Below, piece after piece: positions 1-6,768 of a stretch of DNA of 25,698 bases. The notes beneath the pieces were generated by a model, which was given only the letters and a program-made list of their open reading frames with translations, ran no database searches and was not told where the DNA came from. The translations under genes were made by a program, and so were the position numbers. Position 1 is the stretch's first letter; every line of letters starts with the position of its first letter. Origin of the DNA: Sterolibacterium sp964500605 (GTDB lineage Bacteria > Pseudomonadota > Gammaproteobacteria > Burkholderiales > Rhodocyclaceae); assembly GCA_964500605.1 (NCBI GenBank), contig CAZCOS010000028.1:1-25698 (forward strand), read 5' to 3'.

Positions 1-535
1 CTAACTCATGCAGAAAGCCGCCAATTCCCTTGATCTTGACGCTGTACCAGAGCATCAGCAACAACACACCCAGTGACATACCCAGTGTGCCGTTGAGGTC
101 GGCCGAGGGCACAATCCGCAGATAAGCATGAGGATCGCCAGAAGCGGTCTGCCAGATGAGGGGCAACAAGTCGAGCGGCAATAGATCGAGGGCGTTCATG
201 AAGAACACCCAGACAAAAACCGTCAGAGCCAACGGTGCAATAAAGGTACGATCGCCATGCACAATGGACTTGGCCTGGGAATCAACCATTTCCATAACGA
301 TTTCCAGTGCGGCCTGCAAACGCCCAGGAACACCGGAAGTGACCTTGCGCGCAACCATCCACATCAGGAGAATGGCCGCTAGGCCCATGGCCAGCGAAAA
401 GACGAAGGTGTCGAGATTGGCCAGCGAGAAGTCGATGATCTTCTGCTGAGGATGACCCGAGCTATTCAGATGGGTCAGGTGGTGAACGATGTATTCGGAC
501 GCTGTGGGAGCGGCTGCTTCGTGACCGGTTGCCAT
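1..535 (-). CDS. atpB: F0F1 ATP synthase subunit a (partial, C-terminus off the left edge)
   Basis: This is the membrane a-subunit of the proton-translocating F0 sector, which forms the half-channels beside the c-ring. Only the first 178 codons are present. The start ATG (533-535) gives MATGHEAAAPTASEYIVHHL. Downstream are a hydrophobic helix (about residues 45-65), the conserved stretch with PLALTVFVWVFFMNALDLLP (about residues 105-124), and SADLNGTLGMSLG, where the N-terminal half of the a-subunit meets the membrane. The family is usually about 270-290 residues and the essential Arg helix lies beyond the edge. It starts 5 bp after the atpI stop, so the two are one transcript driven from the atpI promoter, the head of the atp operon. 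The identification is firm; the remainder of the operon is inferred to lie to the left. Confidence 0.96.
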   Translation of the reverse strand, partial: MATGHEAAAPTASEYIVHHLTHLNSSGHPQQKIIDFSLANLDTFVFSLAMGLAAILLMWMVARKVTSGVPGRLQAALEIVMEMVDSQAKSIVHGDRTFIAPLALTVFVWVFFMNALDLLPLDLLPLIWQTASGDPHAYLRIVPSADLNGTLGMSLGVLLLMLWYSVKIKGIGGFLHEL

Positions 536-540
536 ATTCT

Positions 541-888
541 TCAGGTCTTTACCAAGAATGCGAACAGATTCGCCTTAAGTGCCGCAAACAGTCCGATAAG
601 CAAAAACAACCATTGCACATCGACATACCACTGCTGTACGGCCACCAGAATTCCTATTGTTGCGACGACCTTGCCAAACTCACCGACAAGGAAAGTGATG
701 CTGCTTGCCCGGCCGCTGAAGGACGCCGCCTTCAATCTCACGACAAAGACCAGATTGGGGAGCAAATAAGACAATCCGCCCAGCAAAGCGGAAAAAATTC
801 CGCCCTGCCCGGAAAAAATTCCGCCTATCCCTGCCGCCGCGAGCGTCGCTAGTATTTGGAGCACCACTACCTTAAACATCGGGCGCAT
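541..888 (-). CDS. atpI: ATP synthase subunit I (AtpI-like assembly protein)
   Basis: This small four-helix membrane protein (115 residues) occupies the usual atpI place, directly before atpB. AtpI-type proteins assist assembly of the c-ring or Mg2+ supply and are not needed for catalysis. Hydrophobic segments lie at about residues 6-24, 31-49, 66-82 and 92-112. The first helical hairpin contains a duplicated seven-residue unit (GGIFSGQ then GGIFSAL) encoded by a 21-bp tandem repeat. Two starts are possible. The ATG at 888 has the purine-rich AGGTGG almost touching it. The ATG at 879 (MFKVVVLQ) has the same AGGTGG about 9 nt upstream, which is better spacing and gives 112 residues. A consensus promoter lies about 40 bp upstream. 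Sequence conservation in this family is low, so the call leans on topology and position. Confidence 0.85.
   Translation of the reverse strand: MRPMFKVVVLQILATLAAAGIGGIFSGQGGIFSALLGGLSYLLPNLVFVVRLKAASFSGRASSITFLVGEFGKVVATIGILVAVQQWYVDVQWLFLLIGLFAALKANLFAFLVKT
789..825. repeat. 21-bp-period tandem repeat inside atpI
   Basis: The 16-mer CGGAAAAAATTCCGCC occurs at 789-804 and again at 810-825, separated by 5 bp. The period is 21 bp, so the frame is kept and the protein gains a repeated GGIFSGQ heptad. It looks like a simple slippage duplication. Confidence 0.8.
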
Positions 889-926
889 CCACCTGCTGCG
901 ACGTCCTGCCGCTTGAAAAGTGCGTG

Positions 927-955
927 ATTATAAGAACGTTTTGTCGATTAGTCAA
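927..955 (-). promoter_or_regulatory. Sigma70 promoter of the atp operon
   Basis: On the minus strand there is TTGACT (950-955), a 17-bp spacer and a perfect TATAAT (927-932). This is 5/6 and 6/6 to consensus with ideal spacing. Transcription would begin near 920, leaving a leader of about 30 nt before the atpI start. It lies in the 97-bp gap between parB and atpI, so the atp operon is transcribed independently of the mnmG-parB operon. Confidence 0.8.
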
Positions 956-985
956 AGGAATGCTGCCAATGATTTTTTTAATGGC

Positions 986-1879
986 TCAATTTGCAACGGA
1001 GTCTGTGGGGTAATCCATACACTTTTCCTTCCGTAAGCGCTCAAGAATTCCTTCCAGCTGCTCGTAGTTGCTGAAACTGATCGTTAGCTGTCCTTTACCT
1101 TTTTTATTGGCTGCGACCTTGACGGCCGCCCCCAAGCTATCGGCCAGCTCTTCTTGTAATCGCAGCAAGTCACGATCGACCTTCCGCTCCGTCTTTTCCC
1201 TTTCTGGAACCGGATGCAATTCTCGCTGAACAAGCCTTTCTGTTTCACGAACAGACAATCCTTTATGAACCACGAGTGCTGCCCAGCGCGCCTGGTCGGC
1301 CTTGCCCAGCGGAAGGAGGGCCCGTGCGTGACCCATGTCCAGCTCACCTGCGAAGAGGCACTCTTGCACGGGTTTTGCTAATTGAAGCAAACGGAGCAAA
1401 TTAGATGCTGCCGGGCGTGATCGCCCCACGGCATCAGCCGCTTCCTGGTGGCTCATTCCAAATTCGTCGACGAGTCGCTGGATTCCTGCGGCCTCCTCCA
1501 GAGGATTCAGATTTTCCCGCTGTATGTTTTCGATGAGCGACATGGCCAGCGTCGCTTCATCCGGAATTTCCCGCACAAGCACGGGTACTTCGCTAATTCC
1601 GGCTAATTGAGCAGCACGCCAACGGCGTTCCCCTGCAATGATCTCGAAGCGGTCATCCTCGATCGGTCGGACCAGAATCGGCTGCATGATGCCCTGTACC
1701 TTGATCGAGGCTGCCAGTTCATTCAGAGAATCCGCATCCATCCTGGTCCGGGGCTGGTATTTGCCGGGCTGTAATCGGGTCACGGGCAAGGTGTCCTGAC
1801 GCGTATTTTCCGGCCCGGTATGGGCATCAAGCAACGCACCCAGCCCGCGACCCAGTCCTTTTTTCTTTGGGGGATTCAA
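986..1879 (-). CDS. parB: Chromosome-partitioning protein ParB (CTP-dependent parS clamp)
   Basis: ParB binds parS, closes as a CTP-hydrolysing clamp, spreads on DNA and recruits ParA and SMC for origin segregation. The 297-residue protein shows the N-terminal GLGRGLGALL ParA-interaction segment (residues 8-17) and the nucleotide-binding GERRWRA box (83-89). It also has the ENIQRENLNPLE box (117-128), a helix-turn-helix for parS (about 140-167) and a C-terminal dimerisation domain. The start codon is TTG at 1877-1879. It has a good AAGGAG 7 nt upstream and yields the expected basic N-terminus, and there is no in-frame ATG before residue 47. It follows parA by 29 bp. Two perfect parS sites at 5346-5398 are its presumptive targets. 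Confidence 0.97.
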   Translation of the reverse strand: MNPPKKKGLGRGLGALLDAHTGPENTRQDTLPVTRLQPGKYQPRTRMDADSLNELAASIKVQGIMQPILVRPIEDDRFEIIAGERRWRAAQLAGISEVPVLVREIPDEATLAMSLIENIQRENLNPLEEAAGIQRLVDEFGMSHQEAADAVGRSRPAASNLLRLLQLAKPVQECLFAGELDMGHARALLPLGKADQARWAALVVHKGLSVRETERLVQRELHPVPEREKTERKVDRDLLRLQEELADSLGAAVKVAANKKGKGQLTISFSNYEQLEGILERLRKEKCMDYPTDSVAN

Positions 1880-1908
1880 GTCATTTCTCCTTGTTGGACT
1901 TGCCGGAA

Positions 1909-2673
1909 TTACATCGTCTTCACACGTTCGATCATCTCCGCGGCGAATGCCGTATAGGCTTGTGCGCCTTTCGATGATTTATCAAATAGAACTCCCGGTA
2001 TCCCGTAGCTGGGTGCCTCGGCCAGCCGAACATTTCGAGGCACGACCGTCTTGAATACCTTGTCGCCGAAATGCTGTTCCAGCTCTGCAGAAACCTGGTG
2101 CCCCAGGGTGGCCCGGCTATCAAACATCACGCGCAGAAGACCAATAATTTTTAAGTCGTTATTCAGATTGGCATGCACCTTCTTGATTGTATTAACCAGA
2201 TCTGACAATCCTTCCAGCGCGTAGTATTCGCATTGCATAGGAATGACTACGCCATGCGCAGCGCAAAGGCCGTTGAGGGTCAGCATCGAAAGTGATGGCG
2301 GACAATCGATCAGTACAAAATCATATTCATCCGCGTATTGCGCCAGCGCATCTTTCAGCCGCGTTTCGCGCCGCTCCAGTTCAACCATTTCGACTTCGGC
2401 ACCTGCCAGATCTCGGTTGGCCGGAAGCAAGTCGAATTTAGCATCGCAAGTCACCCGCACTTCCGCCAGACTGGCCATGCCCAGCAGCAGGTGATAAACC
2501 GACTTTTGCAAAGCGCGCTTATCAACCCCGCTTCCCATCGTGGCATTTCCCTGCGGGTCCAGGTCAACGAGCAAAGTGCGCTGACCCTTTGCTGCCAGTG
2601 CTGCGGCCAGATTGACCGTTGTTGTTGTTTTACCAACTCCGCCTTTCTGGTTGGCAATAGCAAAGATGTGCAT
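1909..2673 (-). CDS. parA: Chromosome-partitioning ATPase ParA (Soj)
   Basis: This is a deviant-Walker ATPase that binds DNA non-specifically as an ATP dimer. Its ParB-stimulated hydrolysis drives origin movement. The 254-residue protein starts MHIFAIANQKGGVGKTTT, with the deviant Walker A at residues 10-18 (signature Lys10 and catalytic Lys15). Switch I DLDPQGNAT is at about 37-45 and Walker B VLIDCPPSLS at about 120-129. It has the short N-terminus of chromosomal (type Ib-like) ParA, with no helix-turn-helix extension. The ATG has AAGGAAAACCC upstream. The gene lies 13 bp after rsmG, within the mnmG-rsmG-parA-parB operon. Identification is very secure. Confidence 0.98.
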   Translation of the reverse strand: MHIFAIANQKGGVGKTTTTVNLAAALAAKGQRTLLVDLDPQGNATMGSGVDKRALQKSVYHLLLGMASLAEVRVTCDAKFDLLPANRDLAGAEVEMVELERRETRLKDALAQYADEYDFVLIDCPPSLSMLTLNGLCAAHGVVIPMQCEYYALEGLSDLVNTIKKVHANLNNDLKIIGLLRVMFDSRATLGHQVSAELEQHFGDKVFKTVVPRNVRLAEAPSYGIPGVLFDKSSKGAQAYTAFAAEMIERVKTM

Positions 2674-2686
2674 GGGTTTTCCTTTT

Positions 2687-3355
2687 TTACGATTTTAATT
2701 TTTCCAGCACGATCAAGTGTCGTTGGGCTTCAAGGCCAGGCACATGAATTTCTTCACAGCGTGCCACGCGCCAATCTTCGGGTAATGCTGCAATTTCTTC
2801 ATCTGGCAGCAAGCCTTTCATGGCCAAAAGAGGGGCTCCGACATCCGCAAGATGGCCGGCCACTTGAACGAATAGGGCCAGATCAGAAAATGCACGAGAA
2901 ATGACGGCTGCGAAAGGCTTTGAAGGCTTGCAGCTTTCAACCCGCCCACAGTAGACGCTGACATGGGTAAGATTCAGCTCGATTTTGACCTGCTGTAAAA
3001 AGCTGGCTTTTTTCTGGTTGGCTTCAATCAGCGTCACGGCCAGATCGGGACGGGCAATGGCTAGTGGAATGCCGGGTAAGCCACCCCCGCTGCCGACATC
3101 GGCCAGCGTCGACATATCCTGAACAAAGGGAAGCATCGCCAGAGAATCCAGCAAATGATGGCTGACCATCTGGCGAATGTCGCGTACCGCCGTGAGGTTA
3201 TAAACCCGGTTCCATTTGTCGAGCAAGGCCAGATAGGCCAGAAGTTTTTCTTCTGATTCCGGCCCTGGCCGGACCGGCACATCAAGCAAACCGATACCTT
3301 CATGCAGCAACGGGTAGAGCGCGGCAATCGCTGTAGGAAGAGCCGACGAATTCAT
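2687..3355 (-). CDS. rsmG: 16S rRNA (guanine527-N7)-methyltransferase RsmG (GidB)
   Basis: RsmG uses S-adenosylmethionine to methylate N7 of G527 in the 530 loop of 16S rRNA; its loss gives low-level streptomycin resistance in several bacteria. The 222-residue protein has the family NLTAVRD element (53-59) and HHLLDSLA (66-73). It also has the SAM-binding glycine motif LADVGSGGGLPGIPLAI (84-100) and IEANQKKASFL (110-120). Its ATG overlaps the mnmG stop by 4 bp (ATGA), so translation is probably coupled. Length is a little above the common 205-215 because of N-terminal residues. Confidence 0.97.
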   Translation of the reverse strand: MNSSALPTAIAALYPLLHEGIGLLDVPVRPGPESEEKLLAYLALLDKWNRVYNLTAVRDIRQMVSHHLLDSLAMLPFVQDMSTLADVGSGGGLPGIPLAIARPDLAVTLIEANQKKASFLQQVKIELNLTHVSVYCGRVESCKPSKPFAAVISRAFSDLALFVQVAGHLADVGAPLLAMKGLLPDEEIAALPEDWRVARCEEIHVPGLEAQRHLIVLEKLKS

Positions 3356-5247
3356 TCTCGCTTTTCCTTCAGGCTGTGACGTTTGAGATGAACCAGCAAA
3401 AGCGATATGGCCGCTGGCGTCACGCCTTGAATACGGGAAGCCTGGCCCAAAGTTTCGGGCCGATGTTGATTCAGGCGTTGGCGAACCTCAATCGACAAAC
3501 CATGCACTGCCGCATAATCGAGGTCTGCCGGAATCTTGAGATTTTCGCTGGACTGACTGCGTTGCACGTCTTCCTGTTGCCGGTCAATATAGCCTTGGTA
3601 TTTCGCCTGGATTTCGAGCTGTTCCATTTCCGTTGCGTCTAGCGGTAAAGCCTGACCAAAGCCTGGGAGAGTCGACAAGCTTGCGTAATTCACCTGAGGT
3701 CTGCGCAGCAGATCGAACAAGCGATACTCCCGCTCCAGGGCCTGTCCCAGCACCCGTTCTGCATCGGCCTGACCAACGATTTTCGGGTTGACCCAACTGG
3801 TTTTCAGCCTTTCGGTTTCCGCCGCAATTGCATCACGCTTTCGGTTGAAAGCCGCCCAACGTTCATCCCCTACCAAACCGAAACGACGCCCGATCTCTGT
3901 CAAACGAAGATCAGCATTATCTTCCCTCAGGCTCAGGCGATATTCGGCACGACTGGTAAACATCCGGTAAGGCTCGCTGACACCTCGCGTAATCAGATCA
4001 TCCACCAACACCCCCAGGTAAGCCTGATCCCTTCGCGGCACCCAGACTTCACCCCTTCCCTGCCCTTGCAAGGCGGCGTTCATCCCCGCCAACAAGCCCT
4101 GTGCGGCAGCTTCCTCGTAACCCGTCGTTCCATTGATCTGCCCTGCAAAAAAGAGGCCCTGGATGGATTTCGTCTCTAACGAGGATTTCAGATAGCGTGG
4201 ATCAAAATAGTCGTACTCAATGGCATAGCCTGGACGCAAAATATGTGCATTCTCCAGCCCCTTCAAGCTGCGTACCAAAGCCAGCTGCACATCGAAAGGA
4301 AGGCTGGTGGACACGCCCTGCGGATAGATTTCGTGTGTTGTCAGCCCCTCTGGTTCCAGAAAAATTTGATGGCTATCCTTTCCGGCGAATCGGTGGATCT
4401 TGTCTTCAATGGAAGGACAATAACGTGGGCCAACACCCTCGATCACCCCCGTAAACATCGGCGAGCGATCCAGTCCCGCACGAATGATGTCGTGAGTTTG
4501 AGTATTGGTATGAGTAATCCAGCAAGGTCGTTGTTGAGGATGCTGTGAGCGGTGCCCCAGGAACGAGAACACTGGAACGGGATCGTCGCCTGGTTGCATC
4601 TGACAAACTGAATAATCGATAGTCCTTCCGTCGATTCTCGGTGGTGTTCCAGTCTTAAGCCTTCCCACTGGTAATTTCAGTTCCCGCAAACGCTGCGAAA
4701 GTGAAATTGCAGGCGGGTCCCCTGCCCGGCCAGCCGGATAATGGCTTAAACCCACATGGATTAAGCCATTTAGAAAGGTTCCGGCCGTCAGGACCACCGT
4801 ATTAGCCTCGAAGCGGATGCCCAGTTGCGTCACGACCCCGGTGACACGGTCAGCGGATAGAGTTAGGTCATCCACCGCCTGCTGAAAGAGGGTGAGATTA
4901 GATTGATTTTCAACCCGACTCCGGATCGCTGCCTTGTATAACAAGCGATCAACCTGAGCGCGGGTCGCACGAACAGCCGGGCCCTTGCTGGCATTGAGTA
5001 TGCGAAACTGAATACCTGATTCATCTGTCGCGGCCGCCACGGCCCCTCCCAAGGCATCGACTTCCTTGACGAGATGCCCCTTTCCGATCCCACCAATCGA
5101 GGGGTTACAGGACATTTGACCCAAAGTTTCGATGTTATGCGTGAGCAGCAAGGTTTGCGCACCCATGCGTGCAGCAGCTAAGGCGGCTTCTACTCCCGCG
5201 TGACCTCCCCCCACCACAATGACATCAAAACGCTTTGAAAACAGCAT
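3352..5247 (-). CDS. mnmG: tRNA uridine-5-carboxymethylaminomethyl synthesis enzyme MnmG (GidA)
   Basis: MnmG is the FAD-dependent partner of MnmE. The complex adds the (carboxymethyl)aminomethyl group to C5 of wobble U34 in certain tRNAs, using methylene-tetrahydrofolate. The 631-residue protein has the dinucleotide-binding VVGGGHAGVEAA (11-22) and the signature CNPSIGGIGKGH (47-58). A second family block KTGTPPRIDGRTIDYS follows near residue 200, then the helical C-terminal domain that binds MnmE and tRNA, ending in GVTPAAISLLLVHLKR. The length is typical. It is the first gene of an operon with rsmG, parA and parB. A promoter and two parS sites lie in its 156-bp upstream gap, separating it from mnmE. 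Confidence 0.98.
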   Translation of the reverse strand: MLFSKRFDVIVVGGGHAGVEAALAAARMGAQTLLLTHNIETLGQMSCNPSIGGIGKGHLVKEVDALGGAVAAATDESGIQFRILNASKGPAVRATRAQVDRLLYKAAIRSRVENQSNLTLFQQAVDDLTLSADRVTGVVTQLGIRFEANTVVLTAGTFLNGLIHVGLSHYPAGRAGDPPAISLSQRLRELKLPVGRLKTGTPPRIDGRTIDYSVCQMQPGDDPVPVFSFLGHRSQHPQQRPCWITHTNTQTHDIIRAGLDRSPMFTGVIEGVGPRYCPSIEDKIHRFAGKDSHQIFLEPEGLTTHEIYPQGVSTSLPFDVQLALVRSLKGLENAHILRPGYAIEYDYFDPRYLKSSLETKSIQGLFFAGQINGTTGYEEAAAQGLLAGMNAALQGQGRGEVWVPRRDQAYLGVLVDDLITRGVSEPYRMFTSRAEYRLSLREDNADLRLTEIGRRFGLVGDERWAAFNRKRDAIAAETERLKTSWVNPKIVGQADAERVLGQALEREYRLFDLLRRPQVNYASLSTLPGFGQALPLDATEMEQLEIQAKYQGYIDRQQEDVQRSQSSENLKIPADLDYAAVHGLSIEVRQRLNQHRPETLGQASRIQGVTPAAISLLLVHLKRHSLKEKRE

Positions 5248-5275
5248 TGTCGCTTCTGTATAAAAAAGAGGCGCA

Positions 5276-5304
5276 ATGATACGCTATCCCACCCTGCACA
5301 CCAA
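5276..5304 (-). promoter_or_regulatory. Probable sigma70 promoter of the mnmG-rsmG-parA-parB operon
   Basis: On the minus strand there is TTGGTG (5299-5304), a 17-bp spacer and TATCAT (5276-5281), matching consensus 4/6 and 5/6. It would start near 5269, about 22 nt before the mnmG ATG. A 7-bp inverted repeat (CGAAATT, 5-nt spacer, AATTTCG; 5307-5325) abuts the -35 element and could be an operator. This is inference from sequence only. Confidence 0.5.
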
Positions 5305-5345
5305 ATCGAAATTCACTCAATTTCGCATTTACGGCTACTTCAACG

Positions 5346-5361
5346 TGTTTCACGTGAAACA
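5346..5361. promoter_or_regulatory. parS site 1
   Basis: TGTTTCACGTGAAACA is a perfect 16-bp palindrome identical to the universal chromosomal parS consensus. It lies between mnmG and mnmE, about 3.5 kb from parB and 4.3 kb from dnaA. It should nucleate ParB loading for origin segregation. Confidence 0.96.
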
Positions 5362-5382
5362 AGACAGACTGAATACGAGGAC

Positions 5383-5398
5383 TGTTTCACGTGAAACA
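5383..5398. promoter_or_regulatory. parS site 2
   Basis: This is a second perfect TGTTTCACGTGAAACA, 37 bp centre-to-centre from site 1. It ends 6 bp outside the mnmE stop codon. The pair occupies the gap between the mnmG promoter and mnmE. ParB spreading from here could also affect mnmG-parAB expression. Confidence 0.96.
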
Positions 5399-5403
5399 AG
5401 TCG

Positions 5404-6768
5404 TTATTTGCCGATGCAAAATCTTGAAAAAATGGCTCCCAACAAATCGTCAGCAGTAAATTCACCGGTTATTTCACACAAAGCCATCTGAGATTTCCGT
5501 AAATCCTCTGCCATCAACTCCAGTTGTGTCGTATTGAGCTGTGCATCTCGAAGTGCATCCAGTGCGAGCTGAAGGGCGGCAAGATGTCGCTCTCGTGCAA
5601 GGATGATGTCCTCGCCATGCTCCTCCCAGCCTGCAATACGGAGCAATTCCTCTTGGAGGATTGAAAGTCCCTCACCAGAAAGAGCGGATAGTCGAAGATG
5701 AACCCGGCCTCCCTCCTCTGTTCGAGCCATGGCTTCGCCTGTGAGGTCAGCCTTGTTGTGAAGGACAAGACGAGTGAGGTGCTCTGGAAATTGTTGTGCG
5801 AGAAACTGATCCTCTTGGGTATAACCCTGTCGAGCATCAATCAGCTGGAGGATGACATCGGCTCTTTCTATTTCACGCCAACTCCGTTCGATGCCTAGCT
5901 TTTCGACGGTATCTTCTGTTTGACGCAAACCCGCCGTGTCGATGATGTGCAGAGGCACGCCCTCGATCTGGATCATTTCACGAAGGGCATCACGCGTTGT
6001 TCCGGCAATATCGGTCACAATGGCCCGCTCCTCTCCGGCCAGGCGATTCAGGAGGGATGATTTTCCGACATTGGGCGGGCCGACTAGAACGACCTGCAAA
6101 CCGCGGCGCAAGAGACTACCTTGTTGTGCACGCTTCTGAAGCGAAATAATACTTGTAAGGAGATGCTCAATCCGGGCCGGGATGTTGTATTTACGCAAGA
6201 GCGTTTCGGCTTCGATCTCTTCTTCTGGAAAATCGAGGGTGGCCTCGATCAACATGCGAAGTTCAATTAACAGGTCAACTATTTGATGGAGGTGTTTTGA
6301 AAACTCACCTGAAAGTGAACGCACCGCAGAGCGGGCAGCTTGAACACTTGACGCATCGATCAAATCAGCAACGGCCTCGGCTTGAGCCAGATCGAGTTTG
6401 TCATTGAGAAAAGCACGCTGAGTGAATTCACCCGGCTGCGCCAACCGGGCACCCAGTTCGAGGCATCGTTGTAAAAGAAGCTGCATGACGACCGGACCGC
6501 CATGGCCTTGCAGCTCCAGAACGTCTTCACCCGTGAAAGAATGCGGCCCGGGAAAGTAAAGAAGGATGCCCTGATCGATGCTTCCCCCCGCTGCATCCCG
6601 AAAAGTACTTAGATGTGCCCGGCGCGGTTCAGGGGGTTTCCCACATAACTGGGAAGCCAATGAAAATAGATTCGGGCCGGAGACTCGGACAACACCGATT
6701 CCTCCCCGGCCGGGTGCAGTGGCAATCGCGGCGATGGCCTCCTTGCCATCAAGCGGCTTTCTTGCCAC
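5404..6768 (-). CDS. mnmE: tRNA modification GTPase MnmE (TrmE)
   Basis: MnmE is the GTPase half of the MnmEG complex that modifies wobble uridine C5. The 454-residue protein has an N-terminal folate-binding domain (ATAPGRGGIGVVRVSG at 17-30; GEFTQRAFLNDKLDLAQAE about 113-131). A helical domain follows, interrupted by the G domain: G1 GPPNVGKS (230-237), G2 TDIAGTTRD (252-260), G3 DTAG (277-280) and G4 NKAD (338-341). It ends with FCIGK, including the catalytic C-terminal cysteine (Cys451). Its first 20 bp overlap the end of yidC, the common arrangement. The ATG at 6768 places the conserved N-terminus about nine residues in, which fits. It probably shares the rpmH-yidC transcript. Confidence 0.98.
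   Translation of the reverse strand: MARKPLDGKEAIAAIATAPGRGGIGVVRVSGPNLFSLASQLCGKPPEPRRAHLSTFRDAAGGSIDQGILLYFPGPHSFTGEDVLELQGHGGPVVMQLLLQRCLELGARLAQPGEFTQRAFLNDKLDLAQAEAVADLIDASSVQAARSAVRSLSGEFSKHLHQIVDLLIELRMLIEATLDFPEEEIEAETLLRKYNIPARIEHLLTSIISLQKRAQQGSLLRRGLQVVLVGPPNVGKSSLLNRLAGEERAIVTDIAGTTRDALREMIQIEGVPLHIIDTAGLRQTEDTVEKLGIERSWREIERADVILQLIDARQGYTQEDQFLAQQFPEHLTRLVLHNKADLTGEAMARTEEGGRVHLRLSALSGEGLSILQEELLRIAGWEEHGEDIILARERHLAALQLALDALRDAQLNTTQLELMAEDLRKSQMALCEITGEFTADDLLGAIFSRFCIGK

Noticed and set aside
156..852. Plus-strand frames opposite atpB and atpI
   Set aside because: They are antisense to conserved ATP synthase genes.
1241..1256. parS-like TGTTTCACGAACAGAC inside parB
   Set aside because: Only the left half matches the consensus; the right half is unrelated, so ParB nucleation is unlikely.
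2338..2904. 188-codon plus-strand frame across parA and rsmG
   Set aside because: It is antisense to two conserved genes in an operon and has no family resemblance.
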